From the NCBI GenBank assembly GCA_963782605.1, contig CAWAKK010000009.1:186001-250000 (forward strand): 64,000 bases of DNA, written 5' to 3'. The position numbers and the translations under genes are program-made. The notes beneath the pieces are model-generated. The model saw only the letters and a list, made by a program, of their open reading frames with translations. It ran no database searches and was not told the origin of the DNA. Shown one piece after another: positions 44,613 to 52,554 of the stretch; position 1 is the stretch's first letter, and each line of letters opens with the position of its first letter. This stretch comes from JBDTSW01 sp963782605 (lineage in GTDB: Bacteria > Actinomycetota > Thermoleophilia > Solirubrobacterales > 70-9).

Positions 44613-46003
44613 ACGCCCACGTCGGCGGCCAAGCGGTGTTCCTCGACGGCCGCTTCCATTTCGCGGTAGTCGGACTCGTTGGTGTCGGCGTAGGCGGACG
44701 CAAACCGCGTGATCGCACGGTCGAACTGCTCGCCCGAACCGAGGTAGCCGCCGATGGCGACGACGTCGCCGGAGCGAGCATGCGCACGGGCAAGGATCTG
44801 GCCGCACATGCGCCCGTACGCAACCAAAGTCGGCGGCGACATCCGATCGATTCGCGCCGAGGCCTTCTCGTCCCAGAGCTGGCGGACGTAGAAATCCCGC
44901 TCGATTCCGTCCGCTCCCGCGAACGTCACCCATCCGAGGAAGATGTCGCCGGCGGCCTGCATCAAGCGCTGACCCTCGACGACCCGGCGGCCCTGGTGTG
45001 CGTACTCGCTGGGCGCCGTAAAGGGCTCGAGCACGGACCGGCCCGCCTCCTTCAGTTGCAGGAAGAGGGGGTCTCCCTCGTCTCGGCCGACCAGCAGGAT
45101 GATCCAGGCCCGGGTGCCGACGCTGCCGACGCCCACCACCTTGCGGGCGCTGTGCACATACCGGTAGCGCTCCAGCAGCCTGCGCCTGTCGTCGGGAAGG
45201 GTCGCTGCGTATCGATCGATCGTCTCCTCCACGCGGTGATCGGCCTCGTCGGCCCTACCGACGGCGATGAGCTCCTCAACGGGGACGAGCAGGGGTGGAT
45301 CGTGCACGATCCGCAGGCGGCCATTCAGGCGATGTGTGAGCTTGGCAAGGGCCCGCATGCTCGTCTTCGAGCGCGCCTTGGCGAGGTTGCGCTCGAACCG
45401 CTCGAGGTCCTTCTGCGGGATCCCAGACGAAAAGCGCCGTGCGACGTCCCTGACGTTGAGCCGGCGGTACCAGAGATCCAGGTGACCGGCTGACCCGAGC
45501 TCGCGAATCGACTCCCGATAGGCGCGGACAGCGCCTTTGACGGCGTCCCGGCGGGTCCTCTCGTCAAACGACCTGCCGCGGCCGGCGATCTCGAGGCTCG
45601 CGCCGAGCCTCTTTACATCCCATTCCCACGGTCCCGGAAGCGTCTCGTCGAAGTCGTTCACGTCGAAGACGAGGTCTCGATCCGGAGCTGCAAAAGCTCC
45701 GAAGTTCGAGAGGTGAGCATCGCCGCAGAGCTGGACTTGATGCCCCGTCGTGGGAGTTGTCGCGAGATCGGAAGCCATCACCTCGGCGGCGCCGCGATAG
45801 AAGGCGAACGGCGACGCCAGCATGCGGCCGCGGCGAATCGGAAGGAGCTCCTGCACTCGCGTCTTCGACTCGGCCTCGAGGAGCTCGACTGGGTCGGGAC
45901 GGCCCGTTGGAGGCACCCACTCCGCGTGGCTCGAGCGGGGGACTCGCGAGCGGACGGCCTTTCCCGCCTCGGCTCGCTCCTCCAGGGAGGCTTCGGGATC
46001 CAT
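44609..46003 (-). CDS. DUF2252 family protein (kinase-like fold)
   Basis: A 464-residue protein typical of DUF2252. Conserved blocks are MLASPFAFYRGAAEVMASDL, LCGDAHLSNFGAFA and FDVNDFDETLPGPWEWDVKR, which look like the catalytic H-x-D-x-x-x-N and D-F-D of aminoglycoside-kinase-like enzymes. The enzyme may phosphorylate an unknown small molecule or be a pseudokinase. TAGGCT ends 6 nt before the ATG, so it is probably leaderless. It leads an operon with the AI-2E-type and SHOCT membrane genes. Confidence 0.85.
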   Translation of the reverse strand: MDPEASLEERAEAGKAVRSRVPRSSHAEWVPPTGRPDPVELLEAESKTRVQELLPIRRGRMLASPFAFYRGAAEVMASDLATTPTTGHQVQLCGDAHLSNFGAFAAPDRDLVFDVNDFDETLPGPWEWDVKRLGASLEIAGRGRSFDERTRRDAVKGAVRAYRESIRELGSAGHLDLWYRRLNVRDVARRFSSGIPQKDLERFERNLAKARSKTSMRALAKLTHRLNGRLRIVHDPPLLVPVEELIAVGRADEADHRVEETIDRYAATLPDDRRRLLERYRYVHSARKVVGVGSVGTRAWIILLVGRDEGDPLFLQLKEAGRSVLEPFTAPSEYAHQGRRVVEGQRLMQAAGDIFLGWVTFAGADGIERDFYVRQLWDEKASARIDRMSPPTLVAYGRMCGQILARAHARSGDVVAIGGYLGSGEQFDRAITRFASAYADTNESDYREMEAAVEEHRLAADVGV

Positions 46004-46009
46004 CGGTCG

Positions 46010-46015
46010 AGCCTA
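46010..46015 (-). promoter_or_regulatory. putative -10 element, DUF2252 operon
   Basis: On the minus strand TAGGCT stands 6 nt before the DUF2252 ATG. It would drive the whole three-gene operon as a leaderless message. Confidence 0.45.
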
Positions 46016-46064
46016 ATGCCTTGCGGCCCGCGTGATGTGCCGACGCGAGTAGGAGAATGCACCC

Positions 46065-46811
46065 GTGGGCGATCTGGTCACCTACGTCGGGCACGCGACC
46101 GTTCGCCTCGAGCTTGCCGGCGTCTCGCTCCTGACCGATCCGCTGCTGCGCGGCCGCTTCTTGCACGTGACGCGCGCGGCGGCGCCGCCTTCGCCCGAGA
46201 CGCTCGAGCGCCTTGACGCACTGCTCGTCTCTCACCTGCACCCGGACCACCTGGATTTCCCCTCGATTCGGGCGCTTCGGCGCGACCTCGAGGTGTTCGT
46301 ACCCGCGGGAGGAGAACGGCTCTTTCGCAGGCGCGGTTTCAACCGCGTTACCGGGCTCGTCCCGGGCGACACCGCCACGGTATGCGGCCTTGAGATCGCC
46401 GCGACCGTCGCCGTGCACGACGGGCGCCGCTACCCGGTCGGGCCGCCCGTCAGAGCACTCGGTTTTGAGATTCGAGGGAGCTCGCGCGTGTACTTTGCGG
46501 GCGACACGGACCTCTTCGAGGGGATGGAGCGGCTGCGAGGCGCAGATCTGGCACTGCTGCCCATCGGCGGCTGGGGGCCGCGGGTTGGAGCGAGTCACCT
46601 CGATGCGGCGCGGGCGGCCGCAGCTGCGGCCATGATCCGGCCCCGCATCGTGGTGCCGATTCACTGGGGCACCTACCTGCGCGCCGGCCTCAAAAGGACG
46701 CGTCCCGAGCTCCTGACCGAGCCGCCGAGGGGGCTTGCCGCCGAGATCTCAAAGCGCGCGCCCGACGTCGACCTGCGCGTCCTCGCGCCCGGTGAGTCGC
46801 TGGGGCTCTGA
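46065..46811 (+). CDS. MBL-fold metallo-hydrolase (UlaG/RomA-like)
   Basis: A 248-residue metallo-beta-lactamase-fold enzyme. YVGHATVRLELAG leads to the metal site SHLHPDHLDF (H-x-H-x-D-H), then the bridging Asp in YFAGDTDLF and the late His in VVPIHWGTY. Relatives include UlaG (a lactonase) and N-acyl phosphatidylethanolamine phospholipase D. The start is GTG at 46065, opposite the DUF2252 gene. An inverted repeat follows directly downstream. The substrate is unknown. Confidence 0.85.
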   Translation: MGDLVTYVGHATVRLELAGVSLLTDPLLRGRFLHVTRAAAPPSPETLERLDALLVSHLHPDHLDFPSIRALRRDLEVFVPAGGERLFRRRGFNRVTGLVPGDTATVCGLEIAATVAVHDGRRYPVGPPVRALGFEIRGSSRVYFAGDTDLFEGMERLRGADLALLPIGGWGPRVGASHLDAARAAAAAAMIRPRIVVPIHWGTYLRAGLKRTRPELLTEPPRGLAAEISKRAPDVDLRVLAPGESLGL

Positions 46812-46848
46812 TACCGACCGGCGCTGGGCCTAGATTCCCCGGCCGGTA
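46812..46848. promoter_or_regulatory. inverted repeat enclosing a TAGATT hexamer
   Basis: TACCGACCGG (46812-46821) and CCGGCCGGTA (46839-46848) match at 9 of 10 positions around a 17 nt loop that contains TAGATT. It precedes the DUF308 gene and may be its promoter and operator. Confidence 0.38.
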
Positions 46849-46887
46849 GCCGATGGCGGCCACCGACCTACCCAAGGGGGAAGCAGC

Positions 46888-47460
46888 ATGGAAAGCTCGC
46901 TCGAGGAAGGGCAGTACAAGGAGACCGTCGAGGGTTTGGCGCGCATGTGGTGGCTGTGGCTCGTGTTCGGGATCGGCTGGGCCATCGTGGGGCTCGTCAT
47001 CCTGCAATTCGACGACGCCTCCGTTGCGACCGTCGGCATCATCGTCGGGGTGATGTTCCTCTCCACGGGCATGCAGCAGTTCGTGATCGCCGGGATGGTG
47101 GAGAAGGGGAAATGGGTCTTCGCGCTGTTTGGAGTCCTGTTCACAATCGCGGGTGTGATCGCCCTCATCAGCCCTGGCAACACCTTCGCCGCGCTCGCCG
47201 ACGTGCTCGGCTTTCTGTTCTTGATCGTCGGCGCCTTTTGGATCATTCAGGCCTTCGCGGCACGTGAGGTCAACGAGCTCTGGTGGCTGGGCCTGCTCTC
47301 GGGGATCCTGATGGTGGTCTTGGCCTTCTGGACGGCTGGGCAGTTCTTCGTGGAGCGGACCTATGTGCTGCTCGTCTTCGCGGGCATCTGGGCGCTGATG
47401 CAGGGAGTCACCGACATCGTGCGGGCATTCCAGATCCGCAAGCTCGGCGAGATGGCGTGA
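46888..47460 (+). CDS. DUF308/HdeD-type membrane protein
   Basis: The 190-residue protein has six helices in three pairs, the HdeD/DUF308 layout. Helix segments include WWLWLVFGIGWAIVGLVILQ, a middle pair around WVFALFGVLFTIAGVIALIS, and WLGLLSGILMVVLAFWTAGQ. It lies in the inner membrane; HdeD of E. coli is tied to acid resistance, but no role is shown for this one. GGGGGAAG precedes the ATG. It is downstream of an inverted repeat that may control it. Confidence 0.78.
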   Translation: MESSLEEGQYKETVEGLARMWWLWLVFGIGWAIVGLVILQFDDASVATVGIIVGVMFLSTGMQQFVIAGMVEKGKWVFALFGVLFTIAGVIALISPGNTFAALADVLGFLFLIVGAFWIIQAFAAREVNELWWLGLLSGILMVVLAFWTAGQFFVERTYVLLVFAGIWALMQGVTDIVRAFQIRKLGEMA

Positions 47461-47477
47461 GCTCCTGAGCCGAGCGA

Positions 47478-47498
47478 GATCAGCGCGCGACGCTGATC
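47478..47498. terminator. 8 bp perfect hairpin at a convergent junction
   Basis: GATCAGCG-CGCGA-CGCTGATC is a perfect stem with a 5 nt loop that covers the last codons of the minus-strand gene. It follows the DUF308 stop by 17 bp. No T run follows on either strand, so it may slow RNA polymerase or end transcription with Rho's help. Confidence 0.45.
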
Positions 47499-47938
47499 GC
47501 GACCGCTTGGATCTGCCTCTGTCCGCGGGAGCCCGCGAGCACGGGGCCGGCGGCGGCGAGCTCGACGCCCACGGTCGGAAGCGGTCTTGGCCGCAGGTCG
47601 TGACGGACGTCGACGATCGTGATTCCGGGCGCTGTGATGCTCTCGCGACTCAACAGCACGAAGTGGGCGTCACCGTCGCCGTCGGGATCGACGCGCTCCA
47701 CGAACACGATTCGCCCCGAGGCCTCCTCGCAGTTCTGTAGGCCCGGCGGGCAGTGAACAGGATCAAGCCGCGGCTTCGGGGGTGGCTCAGCGCGGCCGTC
47801 CACGGCCGGCTCCGGCTTGGCGGACGGGCGCTCTGAATCCTCGCTGCACCCACAGCACGCAAGAGCAACCACTGCACTCGCCATCGCGACCCGGCTCCGT
47901 TTGCGCGCGTCGTGCACAGCCACAAGCTGCCATATCAA
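47480..47938 (-). CDS. probable exported lipoprotein, function unknown
   Basis: A 152-residue protein with a hydrophobic N-terminal stretch MASAVVALACCGC, a weak lipobox-like site (A-L-A-C) followed by Ser, Glu and Asp. A low-complexity Pro/Glu region follows, then a beta-rich domain with GRIVFVERVDPDGDGDAHFV. It is probably tethered to the outer face of the membrane. The lipobox lacks the usual Leu at -3, so secretion without lipidation is possible. An internal Met at about residue 19 may be the true start. No family recognised. Confidence 0.55.
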   Translation of the reverse strand: MIWQLVAVHDARKRSRVAMASAVVALACCGCSEDSERPSAKPEPAVDGRAEPPPKPRLDPVHCPPGLQNCEEASGRIVFVERVDPDGDGDAHFVLLSRESITAPGITIVDVRHDLRPRPLPTVGVELAAAGPVLAGSRGQRQIQAVAISVAR

Positions 47939-48015
47939 TCACCACATTCGGGTGATGCGTTGTTCGTGCTTCGATGATCTGATTCCCTGCGGCTCAACGC
48001 CATCGAGAGGAGACC

Positions 48016-48348
48016 ATGCACATGGGACGCGAAACGAAACCACCACCCCGGCCCCGCTTGCGACGGCGCATCGTCGCCGTGATCGCGGCGGCGATGATCG
48101 TGCCGATCGGTGGCGCCTGGGCGGGTTGCGACAGCGACGACGTCGACCAGGCGACCGACAAGGCGAAGGAGACGGCTACTCAGCAGGTCGAGCAGGCCGA
48201 AAAACAGGCCGAGGCTGCCGTCGCCAAGGCACAAAAGAAGGTGGACGAGGCGTCCGGCAGCGCCAAGGCGCAGGCGCAGCAAGCGCTTGGTCAGGCGGAG
48301 AAGGCGCTCGCGGCAGCAAAGGAGAAGGTGAAAGCTGTCACGGACTGA
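48016..48348 (+). CDS. small exported Ala/Lys/Gln-rich coiled-coil protein
   Basis: This 110-residue protein has a twin-arginine-like opening (RLRRRIVAVIAAAMIVP) and an A-G-C site (GAWAGCDSDD) that may be cleaved or lipidated. After it comes an Ala/Lys/Gln/Glu coiled coil (ATDKAKETATQQVEQAEKQA). AGGAG lies 4 nt before the ATG. Composition resembles apolipoprotein-like or late-embryogenesis-like repeats. No family is known. It is followed 11 bp later by the promoter of a VOC gene. Confidence 0.6.
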   Translation: MHMGRETKPPPRPRLRRRIVAVIAAAMIVPIGGAWAGCDSDDVDQATDKAKETATQQVEQAEKQAEAAVAKAQKKVDEASGSAKAQAQQALGQAEKALAAAKEKVKAVTD

Positions 48349-48358
48349 GGCGCTCGCC

Positions 48359-48364
48359 TAGGCT
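48359..48364 (+). promoter_or_regulatory. putative -10 element, VOC gene
   Basis: TAGGCT is followed by 7 nt and then the GTG at 48372. This is the optimal distance for transcription to begin at the start codon itself. Confidence 0.48.
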
Positions 48365-48371
48365 CTTGAGC

Positions 48372-48812
48372 GTGGCGGGCCCTGCGAAGCTGATCGGCGT
48401 AAACCACGTGGCGCTCGAAGTGGGCGATGTCGACGAGGCGCTCGAGCTCTACGGGCGCCTCTTCGCCTTCGAGTTGCGCGGCCGCTCGCCGAACATGGCC
48501 TTCATCGACATGGGCGACCAGTTCCTCGCCCTGGCGCCCCACTCCCCTCGAGGGGCCGATGCCAAGCGCCATTTCGGGCTCGTGGTCGACGACCTCGAGC
48601 GGGTGCGGGCTGCGGTCGAGCGCGAGGGCCTCGAAGTCGTGGGCACTCGCGGGCTCTCGTTCCTCGACCCCTGGGGGAATCAGTTACAGGTCGTCGACTA
48701 TCGCGAGGTGCAATTCGAGCGCACCGAGGGCGTGAAGCGCAAGCTCGGAATCACGGAGTTGGACAAGGGCGAGCGAGCCTTGGCCGAGATCTCCGAACGA
48801 GGGCTCGCCTAG
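48372..48812 (+). CDS. VOC (glyoxalase-like) family protein
   Basis: A 146-residue VOC protein. LIGVNHVALEVGDVDEALEL starts the fold with the first His ligand; ADAKRHFGLVVDDLERVRAA supplies a second one, and LDPWGNQLQVVDYRE closes with a P-W-G-N signature. It probably binds a metal and a small ligand. TAGGCT ends 7 nt upstream of GTG at 48372, so the protein starts here with a leaderless message. The TAG stop lies in a CTAG shared with the convergent MMPL gene. Confidence 0.82.
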   Translation: MAGPAKLIGVNHVALEVGDVDEALELYGRLFAFELRGRSPNMAFIDMGDQFLALAPHSPRGADAKRHFGLVVDDLERVRAAVEREGLEVVGTRGLSFLDPWGNQLQVVDYREVQFERTEGVKRKLGITELDKGERALAEISERGLA

Positions 48813-51280
48813 GCGGGCTCGGGCTCGGGCTTTGGCTCGGGGTCCGGCGGTGGAGGCGGCGCCTTGCGGGCCTCCTCGTCGCGCCGAGCGAACCACTCCT
48901 CGCCCTCGATAGAGATCTTCGGCAGCAGGCGGTCGAGCCAGGCGGGCAGCCACCAGGCCTTCTTCCCGAGCAGGACCATCACCGCCGGGACCAGCAGACA
49001 CCGAACGATGGTCGCGTCGATCGCAATCGCCACGGCCAGCCCGACGCCGAACTGCTTGACCAGCGGATCGCCGTTCAGCACGAAGCTCGAGAACACACAG
49101 ACCATGATCAACGCCGCCGAGGTGATCACCCGGCCGGTCGAGGCCAGGCCGTCGATCACGGCCTTCGTGGCGTCGCCCGACTTCTTGTAGTGGTCCTGCA
49201 TCTGGCTTACGAGGAAGACCTCGTAGTCCATGGAGAGGCCGAACAGGATGGCGAACATGAGGAGTGGGACGAACGAGACGATCGGGACCGCGTGCTCGAG
49301 GCCGATCAGGCTTGCGCCCCAACCCTCCTGGAAGACGGCCGTGACCACGCCGTACGCCGCGCCCACGGAAAGCAGGTTTGCGGCGGCCGCCTTGATCGGG
49401 ATGACGGCCGAGCGGAACGCGAGCAAAAGGACGATGAACGAGAGCCCCACAACGATCAGGATCATCGAGGGCAGCTTGTCGCCGATCTTGTCGGCGAGGT
49501 CGATGTAGCCGGCGGTCGTGCCGCCCAGGAAAGCGGTCAGGTCCGTGCCCTGTATGGCGTTTGGGATCACATCGTCGCGAAGCCGCAGGACCAGGGCCTC
49601 GGTCCGGTCCGAGGATGGGGCCGAGGTCGAGACGACCGTCATCACGGCGGCCGTCCCGGCACGGCTCACCTTCGGCTGCGAGACCGATTGCACATCGGCG
49701 GTCTTGGAGATCTTGGAGCGAAGCTTCTGGAGGTCGGGATCGCTCGCGGTCGAGGACAGGAACTGCTTTTGCTCGGCGACCTTGCGCTCCTTGGCGGGGT
49801 TCGGGGCCGGCGCCTGGGCCTTCACCTGAGCTTCGGCCTGTTGCTCGGCCTCCTCCTCTGGGAGGCCCTCGGCGAGCAGCTCTTGAGTGAGCTGCGAGAC
49901 CTGAGCCTGCTCCTGCTGGGCAGCCTGCTGTTGTTGTCGTTGCTCCTGGGCCTTCAGCTTGTTGAGCGACTTGGTGTCAGGCTTGGCGGGCGATCCGAGT
50001 CGAACCGAGAGAAGCATGGGCCCGTTCTGGCCCACTCCGAAGCCCTTCTTGAGGCCGTCGTAGGCCTGACGAGCAGTCGTCGATTTGGACAGAGCGCCCA
50101 CGTCGTTTTGCCCGAGCTCCAGGTTCAGGACCGGCAACGAGAGTGCGAGGAGCACGATCGAAGAGACGATGATCGCCGGCCACGGCCGGGCCGCCACCCC
50201 GCGCGCCCAGCGGGCCCAGCCATGCGGCTTGTGGTCGTCGGGGTGCGTGCGGCCGAGCTGCACGCGCAAGGAGTTGATTCGCGGCCCGAGGGCTCCGAGG
50301 AGGGCTGGGAGCAGGGTTGTGGCGGCCGCCACCGCCACGAGTACGGCGATGGCGGCCGTGAAGCCGAGAGTCGAAACCAGCGGGATCCCCGCGAAGGCGA
50401 GCGAGCAGAGCGCGATGATCACCGTGAAGCCGGCGAACACGACGGCACCGCCGGCAGTCGCGACCGCACGGGCGACCGATTCGTCCGTTTCGGTGCCGTC
50501 GCGGAGCTGGAGCTTGTGGCGGGTGACGATGAAGAGCGAGTAGTCGATCCCCACCCCGAGGCCGATCATGGTGGCGAGCGTGGGGGAGACGGTTGGCACG
50601 TCGGTTGCGTGACCGACCAGGCCGATCAACGAGAGGGTCACGGCCAGCCCGAGCACGGCTGTGAGGATCGGCAGCACCATCGCCGTCACCGTCCCGAAGG
50701 CGAAGAGCAGGATGACGACCGCTGCCACGAGGCCGATCACCTCCGAGGAGTGCGTGTCCGGCTTCGAGACCTCCTGGCCCAGGTAGCTGCCGGCAGAGAC
50801 CCTGATGTCCGCCTTCTTCGCGGGGTCGGCGGCGTCGATGATGGCGTTCGCCTCGTCGACGTCGAGCTCGCCCTGTGCCAGATCGAGCGTGACCGCGATG
50901 TAACCCACCTTCGCGTCCTTGGAGAGCGCGGCACTGCCCTCCTTGGACAGCGGACTGACGGCCCGTACGACGTGAGGCGCGCGCTTTAGCGAGCGGACCG
51001 CTTCGTCGACGGCTTTCGCGTTCGCCGAGTCGGTCAGCTTGCCCTTCGTCGCCTCCAGCACGATCGGGTTGGTGCCGTTTGCCTCCTTCGGCAGCTTTGC
51101 CGAGAGCAAGTCGAGCGACCGCGTGGATCCGGTACCGGGCAGCGTGAGGTTGTCGGAGGTCTGAGAGCCGGCGGTCACAGCGGCCGTACCCACGGCGATC
51201 GCGGCGACCACCCAGACGGCGATCACCCACCAGTGGCGGCGAACGCAGGCGCCCGCCAGCCGGTAAAGCGCTCCGGTCAT
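48809..51280 (-). CDS. MMPL family RND-type transporter
   Basis: The 823-residue protein has twelve helices in two groups, each with a large external loop. The first group has VSPTLATMIGLGVGIDYSLF, the second MFAILFGLSMDYEVFLVSQM; the Asp-Tyr pairs (G-I-D-Y, S-M-D-Y) are MMPL proton-relay residues. It exports lipids or hydrophobic molecules in exchange for protons. The Gln-rich external loop near 440-500 is unusual in having QQQQQAAQQEQAQ-like runs. No partner genes for cell-wall lipid synthesis are adjacent. Confidence 0.9.
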   Translation of the reverse strand: MTGALYRLAGACVRRHWWVIAVWVVAAIAVGTAAVTAGSQTSDNLTLPGTGSTRSLDLLSAKLPKEANGTNPIVLEATKGKLTDSANAKAVDEAVRSLKRAPHVVRAVSPLSKEGSAALSKDAKVGYIAVTLDLAQGELDVDEANAIIDAADPAKKADIRVSAGSYLGQEVSKPDTHSSEVIGLVAAVVILLFAFGTVTAMVLPILTAVLGLAVTLSLIGLVGHATDVPTVSPTLATMIGLGVGIDYSLFIVTRHKLQLRDGTETDESVARAVATAGGAVVFAGFTVIIALCSLAFAGIPLVSTLGFTAAIAVLVAVAAATTLLPALLGALGPRINSLRVQLGRTHPDDHKPHGWARWARGVAARPWPAIIVSSIVLLALSLPVLNLELGQNDVGALSKSTTARQAYDGLKKGFGVGQNGPMLLSVRLGSPAKPDTKSLNKLKAQEQRQQQQAAQQEQAQVSQLTQELLAEGLPEEEAEQQAEAQVKAQAPAPNPAKERKVAEQKQFLSSTASDPDLQKLRSKISKTADVQSVSQPKVSRAGTAAVMTVVSTSAPSSDRTEALVLRLRDDVIPNAIQGTDLTAFLGGTTAGYIDLADKIGDKLPSMILIVVGLSFIVLLLAFRSAVIPIKAAAANLLSVGAAYGVVTAVFQEGWGASLIGLEHAVPIVSFVPLLMFAILFGLSMDYEVFLVSQMQDHYKKSGDATKAVIDGLASTGRVITSAALIMVCVFSSFVLNGDPLVKQFGVGLAVAIAIDATIVRCLLVPAVMVLLGKKAWWLPAWLDRLLPKISIEGEEWFARRDEEARKAPPPPPDPEPKPEPEPA

Positions 51281-51370
51281 CCGGCCCCCGCGGTCCGGAG
51301 TGAGCGCATCCCCGTGGCGTGGCGGCCGATCATCTGCCCGAGCACAACCCTATAGCTGCCGGCGGCCGGG

Positions 51371-52513
51371 TCACGATTCGGATGGGTCGTGAGCGGGGCG
51401 CAGCTCTTCCTTGCTGAACGACCGAAGCAGCTCACGGGCCCGCGGTGGACCACCGTCGTCAACCTCGACCAAGGTGCCAGGCCAGTACGGGCTTTCCCGG
51501 GCTGTGGCCCTTCCAATCAGCCCCGGTGCATACGTCCAGGCCCCGCTGTTTCGCAGCCGCATGCCATTCGAGGTCACCCAGCCGGGCTCGTCGTCAAGCG
51601 GCCCCCGCCGATGGGTGTGGCCGAAGATGAGGTGGTCGGCCTCGATTCCGAGCCGCGCCGCAACCTGCCCCATCGCCGCGAGCCCCGCCTGCGTGATCGC
51701 TTCGGGCGAGAGATCCGGCTTTACCGGGCCGAGGCCAAAGCGGTTGGCCACGCCGACGGCGCCCGGCAACGCCACCGAGCCGAGGAGCCAGCCGCGCAGC
51801 CGCTGCGCGCGAGTGGAGCCGCTTGTCATCGCGGCCCAGATTCGTGCCGAGGGGCCGGGCCCGCGGCGATCCTCGGTGGCGCCCTGCGCGAGCGCGAACA
51901 AGAAGGCGTAGACCGGGGACTGAGCCCGCTCGTACTCGTCGGGGTCGGTCGGCCCCTCCGGTGCCGCCAGCGGATCGCTGGCCGCATCCGGCGCCGGGCC
52001 GAGCATGCGCTCTGAGGCTGCGAGCGCCAGTCGCTCGAAGGTGGGGATCGTGAGGTGGCGATCCAGATAGTGGCCATGGGTCGCGTAGATGTCGTCCCGA
52101 ATCCAGATCCCCGGGTAGGCGAGCTCCACCCTCGCGGACCCCATCCGCTGGGCGAGGGCTGCGAGCGGCCCGCCCTCCCGGGGCGACGCTCGCTCGGAGA
52201 GCCCGAGGGGCCCCTCGCGCCTGAGCCTGCGCCCCGCGAACCACTCCTCGAGGAGGTGATGGTCGTGATTGCCGGGCACGATCAGCACCTCGGCGTCGCC
52301 GATCGCCTCTCCAAGCGCATCGAAGAACGGCGCGGCCAGCTCGAGTGCGTCGGCCAACGGTCGGTCACGGAGCTCGACCACGTCGCCCAGGAGGATCAGG
52401 CGGTCGACGCCCGTGATGGCCTCCAGGAGCGGCCTGCGGAAGCGTTCGTATCGGAGCAGGTCAGAGCCTGTGCCGGCTCCGAGGTGAAGGTCCGAGAGGA
52501 TCAGCGTCCGCAC
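51371..52513 (-). CDS. calcineurin-like metallophosphoesterase
   Basis: A 380-residue protein with the metallophosphoesterase metal site. RTLILSDLHLGAG (D-x-H), LLGDVVELRD (G-D), IVPGNHDHHL (G-N-H-D) and, near the end, FGHTHRRGP (G-H-x-H) are all present. An insertion from about residue 140 to 280 is charged and helical. It hydrolyses phosphoesters or pyrophosphate bonds, possibly of a UDP-diacylglucosamine-like lipid, but that is unproven. GTG is the start, divergent from the alpha/beta hydrolase with 41 bp between. Confidence 0.85.
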   Translation of the reverse strand: MRTLILSDLHLGAGTGSDLLRYERFRRPLLEAITGVDRLILLGDVVELRDRPLADALELAAPFFDALGEAIGDAEVLIVPGNHDHHLLEEWFAGRRLRREGPLGLSERASPREGGPLAALAQRMGSARVELAYPGIWIRDDIYATHGHYLDRHLTIPTFERLALAASERMLGPAPDAASDPLAAPEGPTDPDEYERAQSPVYAFLFALAQGATEDRRGPGPSARIWAAMTSGSTRAQRLRGWLLGSVALPGAVGVANRFGLGPVKPDLSPEAITQAGLAAMGQVAARLGIEADHLIFGHTHRRGPLDDEPGWVTSNGMRLRNSGAWTYAPGLIGRATARESPYWPGTLVEVDDGGPPRARELLRSFSKEELRPAHDPSES

Positions 52514-52540
52514 TCGTAGATCCTGACATTCGCCGAGCTT

Positions 52541-52546
52541 TAGACT
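52541..52546 (+). promoter_or_regulatory. putative -10 element, alpha/beta hydrolase
   Basis: TAGACT ends 8 nt before the ATG at 52555. The intervening CG-repeat leaves no room for a ribosome site, which fits a leaderless message. Confidence 0.45.
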
Positions 52547-52554
52547 CGCGCGCG

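Noticed and set aside
13456..48812. Four VOC genes as a linked detoxification system
   Set aside because: They are spread out, differ from each other and have unrelated neighbours. Only the two at 27317 and 27713 are in tandem.
49190..50989. 599-codon plus-strand frame opposite the MMPL gene
   Set aside because: Composition is Arg/Asp/Glu/His-rich, as expected for the antisense of a membrane protein; no start context or domain.
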